In this document: positions 27,032 through 35,741 of the stretch, piece after piece
How the letters are laid out: every line of letters begins with the position of its first letter
How positions within the stretch are numbered: position 1 is the first letter of the stretch
Position numbers and translations under genes: made by a program
Origin: Nonomuraea sp. SYSU D8015
GTDB lineage: Bacteria > Actinomycetota > Actinomycetes > Streptosporangiales > Streptosporangiaceae
Reading direction: 5' to 3'
DNA length: 64,000 bases
Assembly: GCF_008065375.1 (NCBI RefSeq)
Contig: NZ_VJYI01000028.1
Location: 1 to 64,000, forward strand
Notes under the pieces: model-generated
Seen by the model: only the letters and a program-made list of their open reading frames with translations
Told to the model about the DNA's origin: nothing
Database searches by the model: none

Positions 27032-28152
27032 TGACTTCCGCGGATCGTATCGCCTGGGTGCGCCTGTCCTCCGTCTACCTCCCGCTCGACACGCCCGTCA
27101 GCGACGCCAAAGTGCTCACCGGGCGGCAGCGGCCGATGACCGAGATCGCGTTCCTGTTCGCCGAGATCGGCACCGAGCAGGGCCACGAGGGCATCGGGTT
27201 CGGCTACTCCAAGCGCGCCGGCGGCCCCGGCCAGTACGCGCACGCGAAGGAGATCGCCAATGACCTGGTCGGCGAGGACCCGAACGACATCGCCCGGCTG
27301 TGGGACAAGCTGTGCTGGGCGGGCGCGTCGGTGGGGCGCAGCGGGCTGGCGGTCCAGGCCATCGCCGCGCTCGACATCGCGCTGTGGGACATGAAGGCCA
27401 AGCGCGCGGGCCTGCCGCTGGCCAAGCTGCTGGGGGCCCACCGCGACTCCGTACGCTGCTACAACACCTCGGGCGGATTCCTGCACGCGCCCATCGAGCA
27501 GGTGCTCGACAACGCCACGGCGGCGCTGGAGCGCGGCATCGCCGGCATCAAGATCAAAGTCGGCCAGCCCGACACCCGGGCGGACCTGGCCAGGGTGAAG
27601 GCCGTACGCGAGCACCTAGGCGACGCGGTGCCGCTCATGGTCGACGCCAACCAGCAGTGGGACCGGCCGACCGCCGCCCGGATGGGGCGGGCGCTGGAGG
27701 AGTACGGCCTCGTGTGGATCGAGGAGCCGCTGGACGCCTACGACCACAGCGGCCACGCGGCCCTGGCCGCCGCCCTCGACACGCCGATCGCCACCGGCGA
27801 GATGCTGACCAGCGTCGCCGAGCACGCCGAGCTCATCAGGGCCAGCGGCGCGGACATCATCCAGCCGGACGCCCCGCGCATCGGCGGCATCACCCCCTTC
27901 GTGCGGCTGGCCGCCCTCGCCGAGCACGAGCGGCTGCAGCTGGCGCCGCACTTCGCCATGGAGATCCACCTCCACCTGGCCGCCGCCTACGCGATGGAGC
28001 CGTGGGTGGAGCACTTCGAGTGGCTGGAGCCGCTGTTCAACGAGCGGCTGGAGATCCGCGACGGGCGCATGCTCGTGCCGCGGAGGCCGGGGCTCGGCGT
28101 CACGATGAGCGAGCAGGCGGTCAAGTGGACCGCGGAGCGGTACGAGACGTGA
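27028..28152 (+). CDS. enolase-superfamily acid-sugar dehydratase (L-talarate/galactarate type)
   Basis: This 374-residue mandelate-racemase-subgroup protein has KIKVG (KxK base), VDANQQW, EEPLDAYDHSG and TGEMLTS as the three metal-ligand strands, and a catalytic His in APHFAMEIHLHLAAAY. The PHFxMEIHxxLxAAY block matches L-talarate/galactarate dehydratase more than mandelate racemase. It would dehydrate an aldaric or aldonic acid to a 2-keto-3-deoxy product. Its ATGA overlap with the GT87 gene and GTGA overlap with the GntR gene place all three on one mRNA. The sugar-acid gene sits with a FadR-type regulator, as is usual for acid-sugar catabolism. Confidence 0.82.
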   Translation: MMTSADRIAWVRLSSVYLPLDTPVSDAKVLTGRQRPMTEIAFLFAEIGTEQGHEGIGFGYSKRAGGPGQYAHAKEIANDLVGEDPNDIARLWDKLCWAGASVGRSGLAVQAIAALDIALWDMKAKRAGLPLAKLLGAHRDSVRCYNTSGGFLHAPIEQVLDNATAALERGIAGIKIKVGQPDTRADLARVKAVREHLGDAVPLMVDANQQWDRPTAARMGRALEEYGLVWIEEPLDAYDHSGHAALAAALDTPIATGEMLTSVAEHAELIRASGADIIQPDAPRIGGITPFVRLAALAEHERLQLAPHFAMEIHLHLAAAYAMEPWVEHFEWLEPLFNERLEIRDGRMLVPRRPGLGVTMSEQAVKWTAERYET

Positions 28153-28820
28153 CCAGCCGCACCCAGCAGCTCGTCGACACGCTGACCGCGCGCATCCAGG
28201 AAGGCGTGATAAGGCCGGGGGAGCGGCTGCCGACCGAGAGCGACCTGGTGGAGACGTACGGCGTGAGCAGGACCGTCGTGCGCGAGGCCGTCGCGCGGCT
28301 CAAGGCGGCCGGGCTGATCGAGACCCAGCACGGGCGGGGCAGCTTCGTGCTGGCCCGCCCGAGCACGACCGGGTTCGACCCCGCGCCGGCCAGGACCCGG
28401 CAGGAGGTGCTCGACCTGATCGACTTCCGCATGGGGGTCGAGGTCGAGTCCGCCGGCCTGGCCGCCGCCCGGCGCACCGGCCCCGGGCTGACGGGGCTGC
28501 GGGAGGCCCTGGAGAGCTTCGAGTCGGCCGCGGGGCACCCGAGCGCGGCGGTCAACGCCGACTACCGCTTCCACCTGCGGATCGCCCTGGCCACCGGCAA
28601 CCGGTACTACGCCGACCTGCTCGCCTCCCTGGGCCCGTCGATGATCATCATGCCGCGCGACCGGCTCCAGCCCGGGCGGGAGGACTTCGCCAGGATCGTG
28701 GCCGAACACGACAACATCTACACCGCGATCGAACGCCAGGACCCGGATGCGGCCCGCGCCGCCGCCCGCGTCCATCTGTCCAACAGCCGCGCCCGCCTCC
28801 TCCGCGACACCCCCGCCTGA
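28149..28820 (+). CDS. GntR family (FadR subfamily) regulator
   Basis: This 223-residue regulator has an N-terminal winged helix (VDTLTARIQEGVIRPGERLP, SDLVETYGVSRTVVREAVAR, LKAAGLIETQHGRGSFVLAR) and an all-helical FCD ligand domain with metal-type His and Asp residues (DYRFHLRIALATGN, IVAEHDNIYTAIERQD). The GTG at 28149 overlaps the dehydratase stop. It probably senses a sugar acid related to the dehydratase substrate and represses this group. A GACAT-N3-ATGTC site lies at the start of the dehydratase gene. Confidence 0.92.
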   Translation: MTSRTQQLVDTLTARIQEGVIRPGERLPTESDLVETYGVSRTVVREAVARLKAAGLIETQHGRGSFVLARPSTTGFDPAPARTRQEVLDLIDFRMGVEVESAGLAAARRTGPGLTGLREALESFESAAGHPSAAVNADYRFHLRIALATGNRYYADLLASLGPSMIIMPRDRLQPGREDFARIVAEHDNIYTAIERQDPDAARAAARVHLSNSRARLLRDTPA

Positions 28821-29011
28821 CGATCACGAGCGCGCCCACCGCCAGCCGGCATGCGACCGACGGCACCGCCCCCAGCTCCGGTGGCGTGGCGGGGCCGGGC
28901 ACGGCAGGCGTGGGTGCGCCGGCCGGCCCGCCATGGCATCCCACGGCACGGCGCACGCCCGCGCCGGCGGAGCCTGCGACGGCCCCGCATGCAGGCGAGC
29001 CCGGCAAGCGG

Positions 29012-29992
29012 TCAGGGAGCGCCCGCTGGGGCGTAGTGGGCGCGGAGGCGGGTCTTGGCGGACTCGTGGGCGCCGAGGTGGTCGAGGGCGAGCAGGGCGG
29101 CGCCCATGACCGGGGGCACGTCGGCCACCACGAGCTCGGCCCGCGGCGCCCGCAGCGCGAACTCCGCGTCCAGCAGCGACGTCAGCAGCGGATCCCGGGC
29201 CGTCAGCAGGCCGCCGCCCAGCACCACCTCGACCGGCGTGTCCAGCAGGCCGAGCCGGCGCAGGCAGACCTCGGCCAGCACCGCCACCTCCTCGGCCTGC
29301 CGCTCCACCAGCGACCGCGCCACCGCGTCCCCGGCGGAGGCCACCGCGAACACGCCGGGCACCAGCTCGTGCAGCCGCCCCTCGCCCACCCGCCCGAAAT
29401 GGATCTCCAGCACCAGCTCCTCGACGCTTCGCGTGCCGAATCGGGCGGTGATCAGGCCGGCCAGCGCCGTCGGGACGCCCCGGCCGTCCTCGGCCCGGAC
29501 GGCGTGCCACAGCGCCTCCTCCGCCAGCCCGTGCCCGCCGCCCCAGTCCCCGCTGAGGCGGCCGAGCGCCGGGAACCGGGCCACCGCGCCGTCGGGGGAG
29601 ACGCCGACCGCGTTGATGCCCGCCCCGCATACGACGGCCACCCCCCAGGGGGCGGACGCGCCCGCCCGCAGCAGCGCGAACGTGTCGTTGCGCACGGCCA
29701 CGTCCCCGCCGAACCCCCTGTCGGTGAACTCCTTGGCGAGCGCCGCCTCCTCCACGGGCAGGTCCGCCCCGGCCAGGCAGGCCGACACATGGCCGAACCC
29801 GCCCTCGGGCACCCCGCCGAGCGCCGCGACGGCGGCCTCCACCACGCCCACGGCCGCCGCCACCCCCTCCGACTGCGGCGCGAACGGCCCCGCGCGGCCC
29901 GTCCCCAGCACCTCGCCGTCCGCCGACAGCAGCACCACGTCCGTCTTGCTGTTGCCGCCGTCCACGGCCAGGGCGACCCTGGAACGCGTCAC
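29012..29992 (-). CDS. BadF/BadG-type N-acetylglucosamine kinase-like sugar kinase
   Basis: This 326-residue ASKHA-fold kinase carries the phosphate-1 loop ALAVDGGNSKTDVVLL, phosphate-2 GVAVVCGAGINAVG, a GRLSGDWGGGHGLAEEALWH loop typical of GlcNAc kinases of this family, and the adenosine motif VEVVLGGGLL. It should phosphorylate an amino sugar or glucoside at O6 using ATP. It is the last gene of the ABC-GH4 operon, with its GTG overlapping the GH4 stop (GTGA). This suggests it supplies the 6-phosphate that GH4 enzymes of this type require, or handles the released sugar. Confidence 0.85.
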   Translation of the reverse strand: MTRSRVALAVDGGNSKTDVVLLSADGEVLGTGRAGPFAPQSEGVAAAVGVVEAAVAALGGVPEGGFGHVSACLAGADLPVEEAALAKEFTDRGFGGDVAVRNDTFALLRAGASAPWGVAVVCGAGINAVGVSPDGAVARFPALGRLSGDWGGGHGLAEEALWHAVRAEDGRGVPTALAGLITARFGTRSVEELVLEIHFGRVGEGRLHELVPGVFAVASAGDAVARSLVERQAEEVAVLAEVCLRRLGLLDTPVEVVLGGGLLTARDPLLTSLLDAEFALRAPRAELVVADVPPVMGAALLALDHLGAHESAKTRLRAHYAPAGAP

Positions 29993-31251
29993 TCGCCCAC
30001 CGTCCACGGCAGGTGCTCGCCTCCCGCCTCCAGCAGCAGCCGCGTCAGCTCCTCGGCCGGTTCGTCCTGCCCGATCAGCGGATGGGCGAGCAGGGCGTCG
30101 CGCACGCGGTCCGCGCCCCCGTGCAGGGCCGCCTCCAGGGCGAGCGTCTCGTACGCGGACACGTGCGCGATCAACCCGGCGTACAGCGGCTCGACGGCGG
30201 GCACGGGCAGCGGCACGGCCCCGCCGGCGCCGACCGCCGCCGGCACCTCGATGACCGCCGCGTCGTCCAGGAACGGCAGCGTGCCGCCGTTGCGGACGTT
30301 CACCACCTGGGTGTCGCCCCGGTCGCCGAGCAGTGAGGCGATCAGCGCCACCGCCGCCTCCGAGTAGAAGGCGCCGCCCCGCTGCGACAGCAGCTCCGGC
30401 TTGGTGACCACGGACGGGTCGGCGTACATCTCCAGCAGCCGCGCCTCCATCCCCGCCACCTCGGCCGCCCGCGACGGTTTCGTGCGCTGCTCGCGCACCA
30501 CCGCGTCGTGCGCGTAGAAGTAGCGCAGGTAGTAGGACGGCACCACGCCGAGGCGCTCCAGCAGCCCCGGCCGCAGACCGAGGCTGTCGGCGATCTCCTG
30601 GCCGTGCTCGGCGAGCAGGGCGGGGAGCACGTCCTCGCCGTCCAGGTAGACGGCGCGCTCCCAGGTCAGATGGTTGAGCCCGACGTGGCCGAGCGACACC
30701 CGCGACGGGTCGGCGCCGAGCCAGGCGGCGAAGCGGCGCTGGAAGCCGATCGCGACGTTGCACAGCCCGATCGCCCGGTGCCCGGCGTCGAGCAGCGCCC
30801 GGGTGACGATGCCGACGGGGTTGGTGAAGTCCACGATCCAGGCGTCCGGCGCGTGCTCCCGTACGAGCGAGGCGATCTCCAGCACGACCGGGACCGTGCG
30901 CAGCGCCTTGGCCAGCCCGCCCGCGCCCGTCGTCTCCTGCCCCACGCAGCCGCACCGCAGCGGCACCGTCTCGTCCAGCTCGCGGGCGGCCTGACCGCCC
31001 ACCCTGAGCTGGAACAGCACCACCTGCGCCCCCGCCACGCCCTCGGCCACCGACGAGGTGGCCACCACCCGCGCCGGATGCCCGGCGTGCGCCAGCATGC
31101 GCCGCGACACCCCGGCCACCAGGCCGAGCCGCGCGGCGTCGGGATCGATGAGGGCGATCTCCGTCACCGGCAACTCCTCGCGCAGCCGCGCGAACCCGTC
31201 GACCAGCTCCGGCGTGTACGTCGAGCCGCCCCCGACCACGGCCAGTTTCAA
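29989..31251 (-). CDS. GH4-family 6-phospho-beta-glucosidase-like enzyme
   Basis: This 420-residue NAD- and metal-dependent glycosidase has a Rossmann start KLAVVGGGSTYTPELVDG, the NAD/substrate motif IVDFTNPVGIVTRALL, the metal ligand Cys in IGLCNVAIGF and the metal ligand His in GHVGLNHLTWER. GH4 enzymes cleave by an oxidation-elimination route and mostly act on 6-phospho-glycosides. The TTG start at 31251 overlaps the permease stop (TTGA), with GGGAG upstream. It sits with an ABC importer rather than a PTS, so the substrate either enters unphosphorylated and is phosphorylated by the adjacent kinase, or is itself unphosphorylated. Confidence 0.9.
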   Translation of the reverse strand: MKLAVVGGGSTYTPELVDGFARLREELPVTEIALIDPDAARLGLVAGVSRRMLAHAGHPARVVATSSVAEGVAGAQVVLFQLRVGGQAARELDETVPLRCGCVGQETTGAGGLAKALRTVPVVLEIASLVREHAPDAWIVDFTNPVGIVTRALLDAGHRAIGLCNVAIGFQRRFAAWLGADPSRVSLGHVGLNHLTWERAVYLDGEDVLPALLAEHGQEIADSLGLRPGLLERLGVVPSYYLRYFYAHDAVVREQRTKPSRAAEVAGMEARLLEMYADPSVVTKPELLSQRGGAFYSEAAVALIASLLGDRGDTQVVNVRNGGTLPFLDDAAVIEVPAAVGAGGAVPLPVPAVEPLYAGLIAHVSAYETLALEAALHGGADRVRDALLAHPLIGQDEPAEELTRLLLEAGGEHLPWTVGE

Positions 31252-32144
31252 CCCTTCACTCCCGTCAATGTCACGCCCTCGATGAACACCTTCTGGGCGA
31301 AGAAGAACACGATGATCACCGGTGCCGTCACCAGGAGGGTGGCGGCCATGGTGAGGTTCCACTGCACGCTGTGGAACGCCTTGAACGTCGCCAGCCCGAG
31401 CGACAGCGTCAGATTCTCCTGCTCGACGCCGGCGTACAGCAGCGGCCCGTAGTAATCGTTCCAGCAGTAGAAGAACTGGAACAGGGCCACCGCCGCGATC
31501 GCCGGCCGCGCCATCGGCAACACCACCCTGACCAGGGTCCGGAAGTCCGAGCAGCCGTCCACCTTGGCCGCGTCGGTGTAGTCGCGCGGGATCGTCACCA
31601 GGAACTGGCGCAGCAGGAAGATGGAGAACGCGTCCCCGAGCAGCAGCGGCAGGATCAGCGGCCACAGGCTGTCGGTCAGCCCCAGCCGTGCCCACACCAG
31701 ATAGATCGGCACCGCCACGACCTGCGGCGGCAGCATCATCGTGGAGATCACCACGAGGAAGGCCGCCCGCCGGCCCCGGAACCGGAACCTGGCCAGCGCG
31801 TACGCCACCGGCACCGACGACACCAGCGTGAACAGGGTGCCCAGGCCCGCGTACAGCAGCGTGTTCGCCGCCCACCGCAGCAGCCGCGACTTCTCGAACA
31901 CCTCGGCGAAGTTGTCCCAGTTCCAGCTCCGCGGCCACAGCTCGCTGGTCAGCGCCTGCTGATCGGTCATCAGCGCGGTCAGCGCGATGAACCCCACCGG
32001 CGCCAGGAACATCAGCGCCAGCGCGACGGCCAGCGCGTGCGTGGCGATCCACAGCAGCAGCCTGCGCCTGCGGGCGCCGGTCCCACGGCGGCGCGCGTGC
32101 CGGGCGAGGGCCTGCGGCGTGGGGGCGGTGATCGTGGCGCTCAT
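31248..32144 (-). CDS. ABC sugar transporter permease, MalG type
   Basis: This 298-residue inner-membrane permease has six predicted helices, starting ATHALAVALALMFLAPVGFI. The coupling-helix EAA motif reads YTDAAKVDGCSDFRTLVRVV. It belongs to the carbohydrate uptake transporter-1 family. Its start ATG overlaps the stop of the partner permease by four bases, and its own stop overlaps the GH4 start. No ATP-binding subunit gene is in the operon, so it probably uses a shared MsiK-like ATPase, as is usual in actinobacteria. Confidence 0.93.
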   Translation of the reverse strand: MSATITAPTPQALARHARRRGTGARRRRLLLWIATHALAVALALMFLAPVGFIALTALMTDQQALTSELWPRSWNWDNFAEVFEKSRLLRWAANTLLYAGLGTLFTLVSSVPVAYALARFRFRGRRAAFLVVISTMMLPPQVVAVPIYLVWARLGLTDSLWPLILPLLLGDAFSIFLLRQFLVTIPRDYTDAAKVDGCSDFRTLVRVVLPMARPAIAAVALFQFFYCWNDYYGPLLYAGVEQENLTLSLGLATFKAFHSVQWNLTMAATLLVTAPVIIVFFFAQKVFIEGVTLTGVKG

Positions 32145-33079
32145 GAGGCCTCCTCCGCCCGGCGGAACTGCCGCAGCAGGATCAACGTGAAGATCATCGA
32201 GGTGCCGAACAGCAGCAGCGCCAGCACGCACGCGTACCCCATGGAGTAGTCGCGGAAGCCCACCTGGAACAGCCACTGCGGCAGCGTGAGCAGCGACTCG
32301 TCCGGGTAGCCGGGGCTGAAGCTGCTGCCGGGCGAGTCGGTCGAGCCCTGGGCGACCCGGGAGGCGATCATGGCCTGGGAGAAGTACTGCAGGGCGTAGA
32401 TGACATTCGTGACCAGGGCGAACATCAGCACCGGCGCGATCGTCGGCAACGTGACGCTGCGGAACTGCCGCCAGGGGCCCGCGCCGTCGATGGCGGCGGC
32501 CTCGTACAGATGCCGGGGCACGTCGAGCAGCGCCGCCATGAAGATCACCATGAGCTGGCCGCAGCCCCACAACCCCAGCAGCGTCAGGCTCGGCTTGGAC
32601 CAGGCCGGGTCCCCGAACCAGTCGGGGCCGCGGATGCCGATCAGGGACAGCAGGTGGTTCACCGGCCCGGTGGCCGGGTTCAGCAGGAACACGAACGTGA
32701 TCGTGCCCGCGGTCATCGGCACCAGCGACGGCAGGTAGAAGATCGTGCGCAGCAGGCTCACACCCGCCTTCAGCCGGATCACCAGCTGGGCGAGGGCGAG
32801 GGAGAACAGCACGGTCGCCGGGACCATGAAGGCCACCAGCCACAGCGTGTTCCTCGCCGACGCCGCCACGCGCGCGTCCTGGAACAGGTAGCGGTAGTTG
32901 TCCAGGCCGATGAACTCGAGGGTGTACATGTCGTAGCGGTGGAAGGAGAAGTACACCGTGGAGATCAGCGGGTAGATGAAGAAGATCGACACGCCGGCGA
33001 TCCACGGCGACAGCCAGGCGAGGGCGCGCAGGCCCTCGCCGCGCCGCCATCGCGGCGGCGCGGCGGGGAGGGAGGTCAC
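32141..33079 (-). CDS. ABC sugar transporter permease, MalF type
   Basis: This 312-residue permease has six predicted helices, starting LAWLSPWIAGVSIFFIYPLI. The EAA loop reads HLYEAAAIDGAGPWRQFRSV. The GTG at 33079 has GGAGG six bases before it and lies two bases after the binding-protein stop. It pairs with the MalG-type permease. A longer frame to 33172 overlaps the binding protein and is not supported. Confidence 0.92.
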   Translation of the reverse strand: MTSLPAAPPRWRRGEGLRALAWLSPWIAGVSIFFIYPLISTVYFSFHRYDMYTLEFIGLDNYRYLFQDARVAASARNTLWLVAFMVPATVLFSLALAQLVIRLKAGVSLLRTIFYLPSLVPMTAGTITFVFLLNPATGPVNHLLSLIGIRGPDWFGDPAWSKPSLTLLGLWGCGQLMVIFMAALLDVPRHLYEAAAIDGAGPWRQFRSVTLPTIAPVLMFALVTNVIYALQYFSQAMIASRVAQGSTDSPGSSFSPGYPDESLLTLPQWLFQVGFRDYSMGYACVLALLLFGTSMIFTLILLRQFRRAEEAS

Positions 33080-33081
33080 GA

Positions 33082-34422
33082 TCAGCCTCCGGACAGCTTG
33101 AGCTTGTCGTTGATCTGCTTGTCGACGTCCTTGAGCCCGGCGTCCAGGTCCGTCACCGAGCCCTTCTCCCACTTGGTCATGAACTGGCTCATGACCTCCT
33201 GGTTGAAGACGCTGTTCACAGTCGCCGGCAGAGTCGTGGTCTTCGGGTGGGCGAAGATGTCGAGGAACGTCTTGAAGTTGTCGTCCTTGGCCAGGTCGGG
33301 CGACTCCATCGACGCCTTGGTGGTGGGGACGTTGCGCAGCGCGTTCGACAGCGTCACCAGCGACGTGGTGTCGGTGGTCAGATACTTGATCAGCTCCCAG
33401 GCGTGCTGCGGGTGCTTGGCGCCCTTCGGCACGCCGATCACGGTGCCGGCGGTGAAGCCGCTGCCGTACAGGTCGGGCTTGTCGTCGGCGACGGGCAGGG
33501 GAGCGGTGCCGTAGTCAAGGCCCTTGGCGTCGTTGGCGATCATGGCGTTGCGCCACTCGCCGTCCAGGATCATGGCCACCTTGCCGTGGTAGAACGGGTG
33601 CTCGGCGCTCCACTCGTCGCCCAGGCTCTTGCGGAACTTGTCGAGCTTGGCGTAGCCGAACCAGTCGACCAGCTCCTTCTGCCAGGTCAGCAGCTGCTTC
33701 CAGGCCGGGTCGGAGCCGATGGCCGAGGTGCCGTCGTCGTTGTACCACTTGGCGCCCACCATGGGGCCGAGGTGGCTCGGGCTGTTCTCGTAGTACTGCA
33801 CGCTCGGGATGAAGCCGGCCACCTTGATGTCGCCGTTCGCGTCCCTGACGGTGAGCTTCTTGGCCAGCTCCGTCAGCTCGCCGAGCGTTTTGGGCGGCTG
33901 CTCGCCCTTCATGAGCGCCTTGTTGTAGTAGAGGCCGTAGGCGTCGGCGAGCAGCGGCAGCGTGCACTGCTTGCCCTCGAAGGCGGTGTAGGAACGTGCC
34001 ACTGCCGGAAGCACCGACACATCGATGCCGTCCTGCTCGATCACCGGCGTGAGGTCCTGGAACGCTCCCGACCTGCACCATTGTGCGACGTTGTCGGTCG
34101 TGAACGAGGCGGCGACGTCGGGGGCGTTGCCGCCGCGGATGGCCTGGGTGATCTGGTCGTCCTGCACGCCCTTGGTGGCTTTGACGGTGATCTGGGGGAA
34201 CTTCTTGTTGAACCCGGCGATCGCGTCCTCGAACGCCTTGACCTCGGCGTCGGTGGAGAAGCCGTGCCACAGCTCGATCGTGGCGGCCGGGAGGGCCTGC
34301 GAGGCGGATCCTGAGGGTTTGGGCTGGGCGCCGAGCGACGGCCCGGCCTCCTTGCCTGCGGTGCAGGCGGTCAGCGCGGAGCCGAGAAGGGCCGCGGCGA
34401 CCGCCAGGGGGACGAAGCGCAC
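33082..34422 (-). CDS. sugar ABC transporter substrate-binding lipoprotein
   Basis: This 446-residue extracellular solute-binding protein of family 1 begins with a lipoprotein signal peptide whose lipobox LTAC puts the lipidated Cys at residue 20. The start of the mature domain, ATIELWHGFSTDAEVKAFED, and the central APDVAASFTTDNVAQW are typical of oligosaccharide binders. Its GTG start has AGGAGG about 9 bases upstream. Aromatic residues in YYENSPSHLGP and EWRNAMIAND could line a sugar site. The substrate is probably a beta-glucoside or amino-sugar glycoside, inferred from the GH4 and kinase genes. Confidence 0.93.
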   Translation of the reverse strand: MRFVPLAVAAALLGSALTACTAGKEAGPSLGAQPKPSGSASQALPAATIELWHGFSTDAEVKAFEDAIAGFNKKFPQITVKATKGVQDDQITQAIRGGNAPDVAASFTTDNVAQWCRSGAFQDLTPVIEQDGIDVSVLPAVARSYTAFEGKQCTLPLLADAYGLYYNKALMKGEQPPKTLGELTELAKKLTVRDANGDIKVAGFIPSVQYYENSPSHLGPMVGAKWYNDDGTSAIGSDPAWKQLLTWQKELVDWFGYAKLDKFRKSLGDEWSAEHPFYHGKVAMILDGEWRNAMIANDAKGLDYGTAPLPVADDKPDLYGSGFTAGTVIGVPKGAKHPQHAWELIKYLTTDTTSLVTLSNALRNVPTTKASMESPDLAKDDNFKTFLDIFAHPKTTTLPATVNSVFNQEVMSQFMTKWEKGSVTDLDAGLKDVDKQINDKLKLSGG

Positions 34423-34444
34423 GGGGGGTGCCTCCTGCCTGGGA

Positions 34445-35641
34445 TCAGGTGGGAACGGTTGAGCTGAAGACCTCCTCGCGCACGGTGTCGAGGGCGAGGT
34501 CGAGCGCGCCGGCCAGGACCGGGTTGCCCTCGACGCTCGACAGGCGCACGCGGGGTCGCGGAATGGTGAGCGCGTGCAGCTCGTGCTCGACGAGCTCGCG
34601 CAGGGTCTCGCCGCCGGACAGCACCACGCCGCCGGTCAGCACGATGAGTCCGGGGTCGACGACGGAGGTGATGGCGGCCAGGCCCACGGCCAGGCGGGCG
34701 GCGATGTCGCGCAGCCCGGCCCTGGCGTCGTCGGCCTTCTGTCCGGTGCCCGCGGCCGTGCGCACGGCGTTGGCGACGGCCTGGCGGAAGTCGGCGCCGC
34801 GCACGCCGTACGAGCGCAGCAGTTTGAGCACGTACGGGCCGCCGGCGAGCGCCTGGTAGCCGTGGTTGGCGTAGCGGCCGGCCTCGCGGGCCGTCGGCGC
34901 GCCCGGGGTGGGCATGTAGCCCACCTCGCCCGCGCCGCCGGTCGCGCCCCGGTGGATGCGCCCGCCCAGGACGACGGCCGAGCCGATGCCCTCGTCCGCC
35001 CACAGCAGCACGAAGTCCTGGCTGTCCTGGGCGGCGCCGTGCGCCTGTTCGGCGAGCGCGACGAGGTTGACGTTGTTCTCGACGTCGACCGGCACGCCCA
35101 GCCCGGCGCTGAGGGTGGGCACCAGGTCGGGGATCTGCCAGCCGGGCACGTCCTTGGCGGCGGCGTACCCGAGCCGGCCGGTGGTCGGGTCGATGGCGGC
35201 CTGCACGCCGATCACGACCCGGCGCAGCTTGTCGGGCGGGTCCGCGCCCAGCAGCGCCGTGTTGAGCCGGTCGACGAGCTCGCCGTGGGGGCGGCGCGGC
35301 GTCGGCAGGGTGTGCTCGCCGACGATCGTGCCGGTGATGTCGGCGATCTTGGCCTCGATGCGGTCGGGGGTGACGTCGAGCGCGCCCACGTACGCCGCCG
35401 CCGGGTTGATCCGGTAGACCTCCGCCGTACGCCCGGGCAGGCCCTCCCTGATGCCGTCGAGCACCACCAGCCCCGCCTCCTGCAGGCGGGCGAGGAGCTG
35501 GGAGGCCGTCGGCTTGGACAGGCCGGTGAGCGCGCCGATCTCGGGGCGCGTCAGCGGGCCGCGTTCGAGGAGGGCCTGCAATGCGGCGCGATCGTTGATG
35601 GCGCGTAGCAGACTGGGTGTCCCCGGCACCGGACCGCTCAC
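34445..35641 (-). CDS. ROK family transcriptional repressor
   Basis: This 398-residue NagC/XylR-type repressor has an N-terminal winged helix (LLERGPLTRPEIGALTGLSK, TASQLLARLQEAGLVVLDG) and a ROK sugar-binding domain with DVENNVNLVALAEQAHGA and GAGEVGYMPTPG. The usual ROK zinc-cysteine cluster is absent: the region after GEVGYMPT lacks CxCGxxGC. The GTG at 35641 has GGAG upstream. It is the first gene of the operon and lies next to a perfect 21-bp palindrome, so it is very likely an autoregulated repressor lifted by the imported or phosphorylated sugar. Confidence 0.93.
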   Translation of the reverse strand: MSGPVPGTPSLLRAINDRAALQALLERGPLTRPEIGALTGLSKPTASQLLARLQEAGLVVLDGIREGLPGRTAEVYRINPAAAYVGALDVTPDRIEAKIADITGTIVGEHTLPTPRRPHGELVDRLNTALLGADPPDKLRRVVIGVQAAIDPTTGRLGYAAAKDVPGWQIPDLVPTLSAGLGVPVDVENNVNLVALAEQAHGAAQDSQDFVLLWADEGIGSAVVLGGRIHRGATGGAGEVGYMPTPGAPTAREAGRYANHGYQALAGGPYVLKLLRSYGVRGADFRQAVANAVRTAAGTGQKADDARAGLRDIAARLAVGLAAITSVVDPGLIVLTGGVVLSGGETLRELVEHELHALTIPRPRVRLSSVEGNPVLAGALDLALDTVREEVFSSTVPT

Positions 35642-35659
35642 GGTGTCTCCTTCACTTGC

Positions 35660-35680
35660 AGTTAGGAAACTTTCCTAACT
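35660..35680. promoter_or_regulatory. ROK repressor operator, 21-bp perfect palindrome
   Basis: AGTTAGGAAA at 35660-35669, one base, then the exact complement at 35671-35680. It lies 18 bases before the ROK start, which is typical for NagC/ROK operators with TTAGGAAA/TTTCCTAA half-sites. It should control the whole six-gene operon. Confidence 0.85.
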
Positions 35681-35741
35681 CGGGATGACCATAGGGAGGC
35701 TCGGTGGAGATGGTCAAGGGGTGAAACGAAGACGTAACCGA

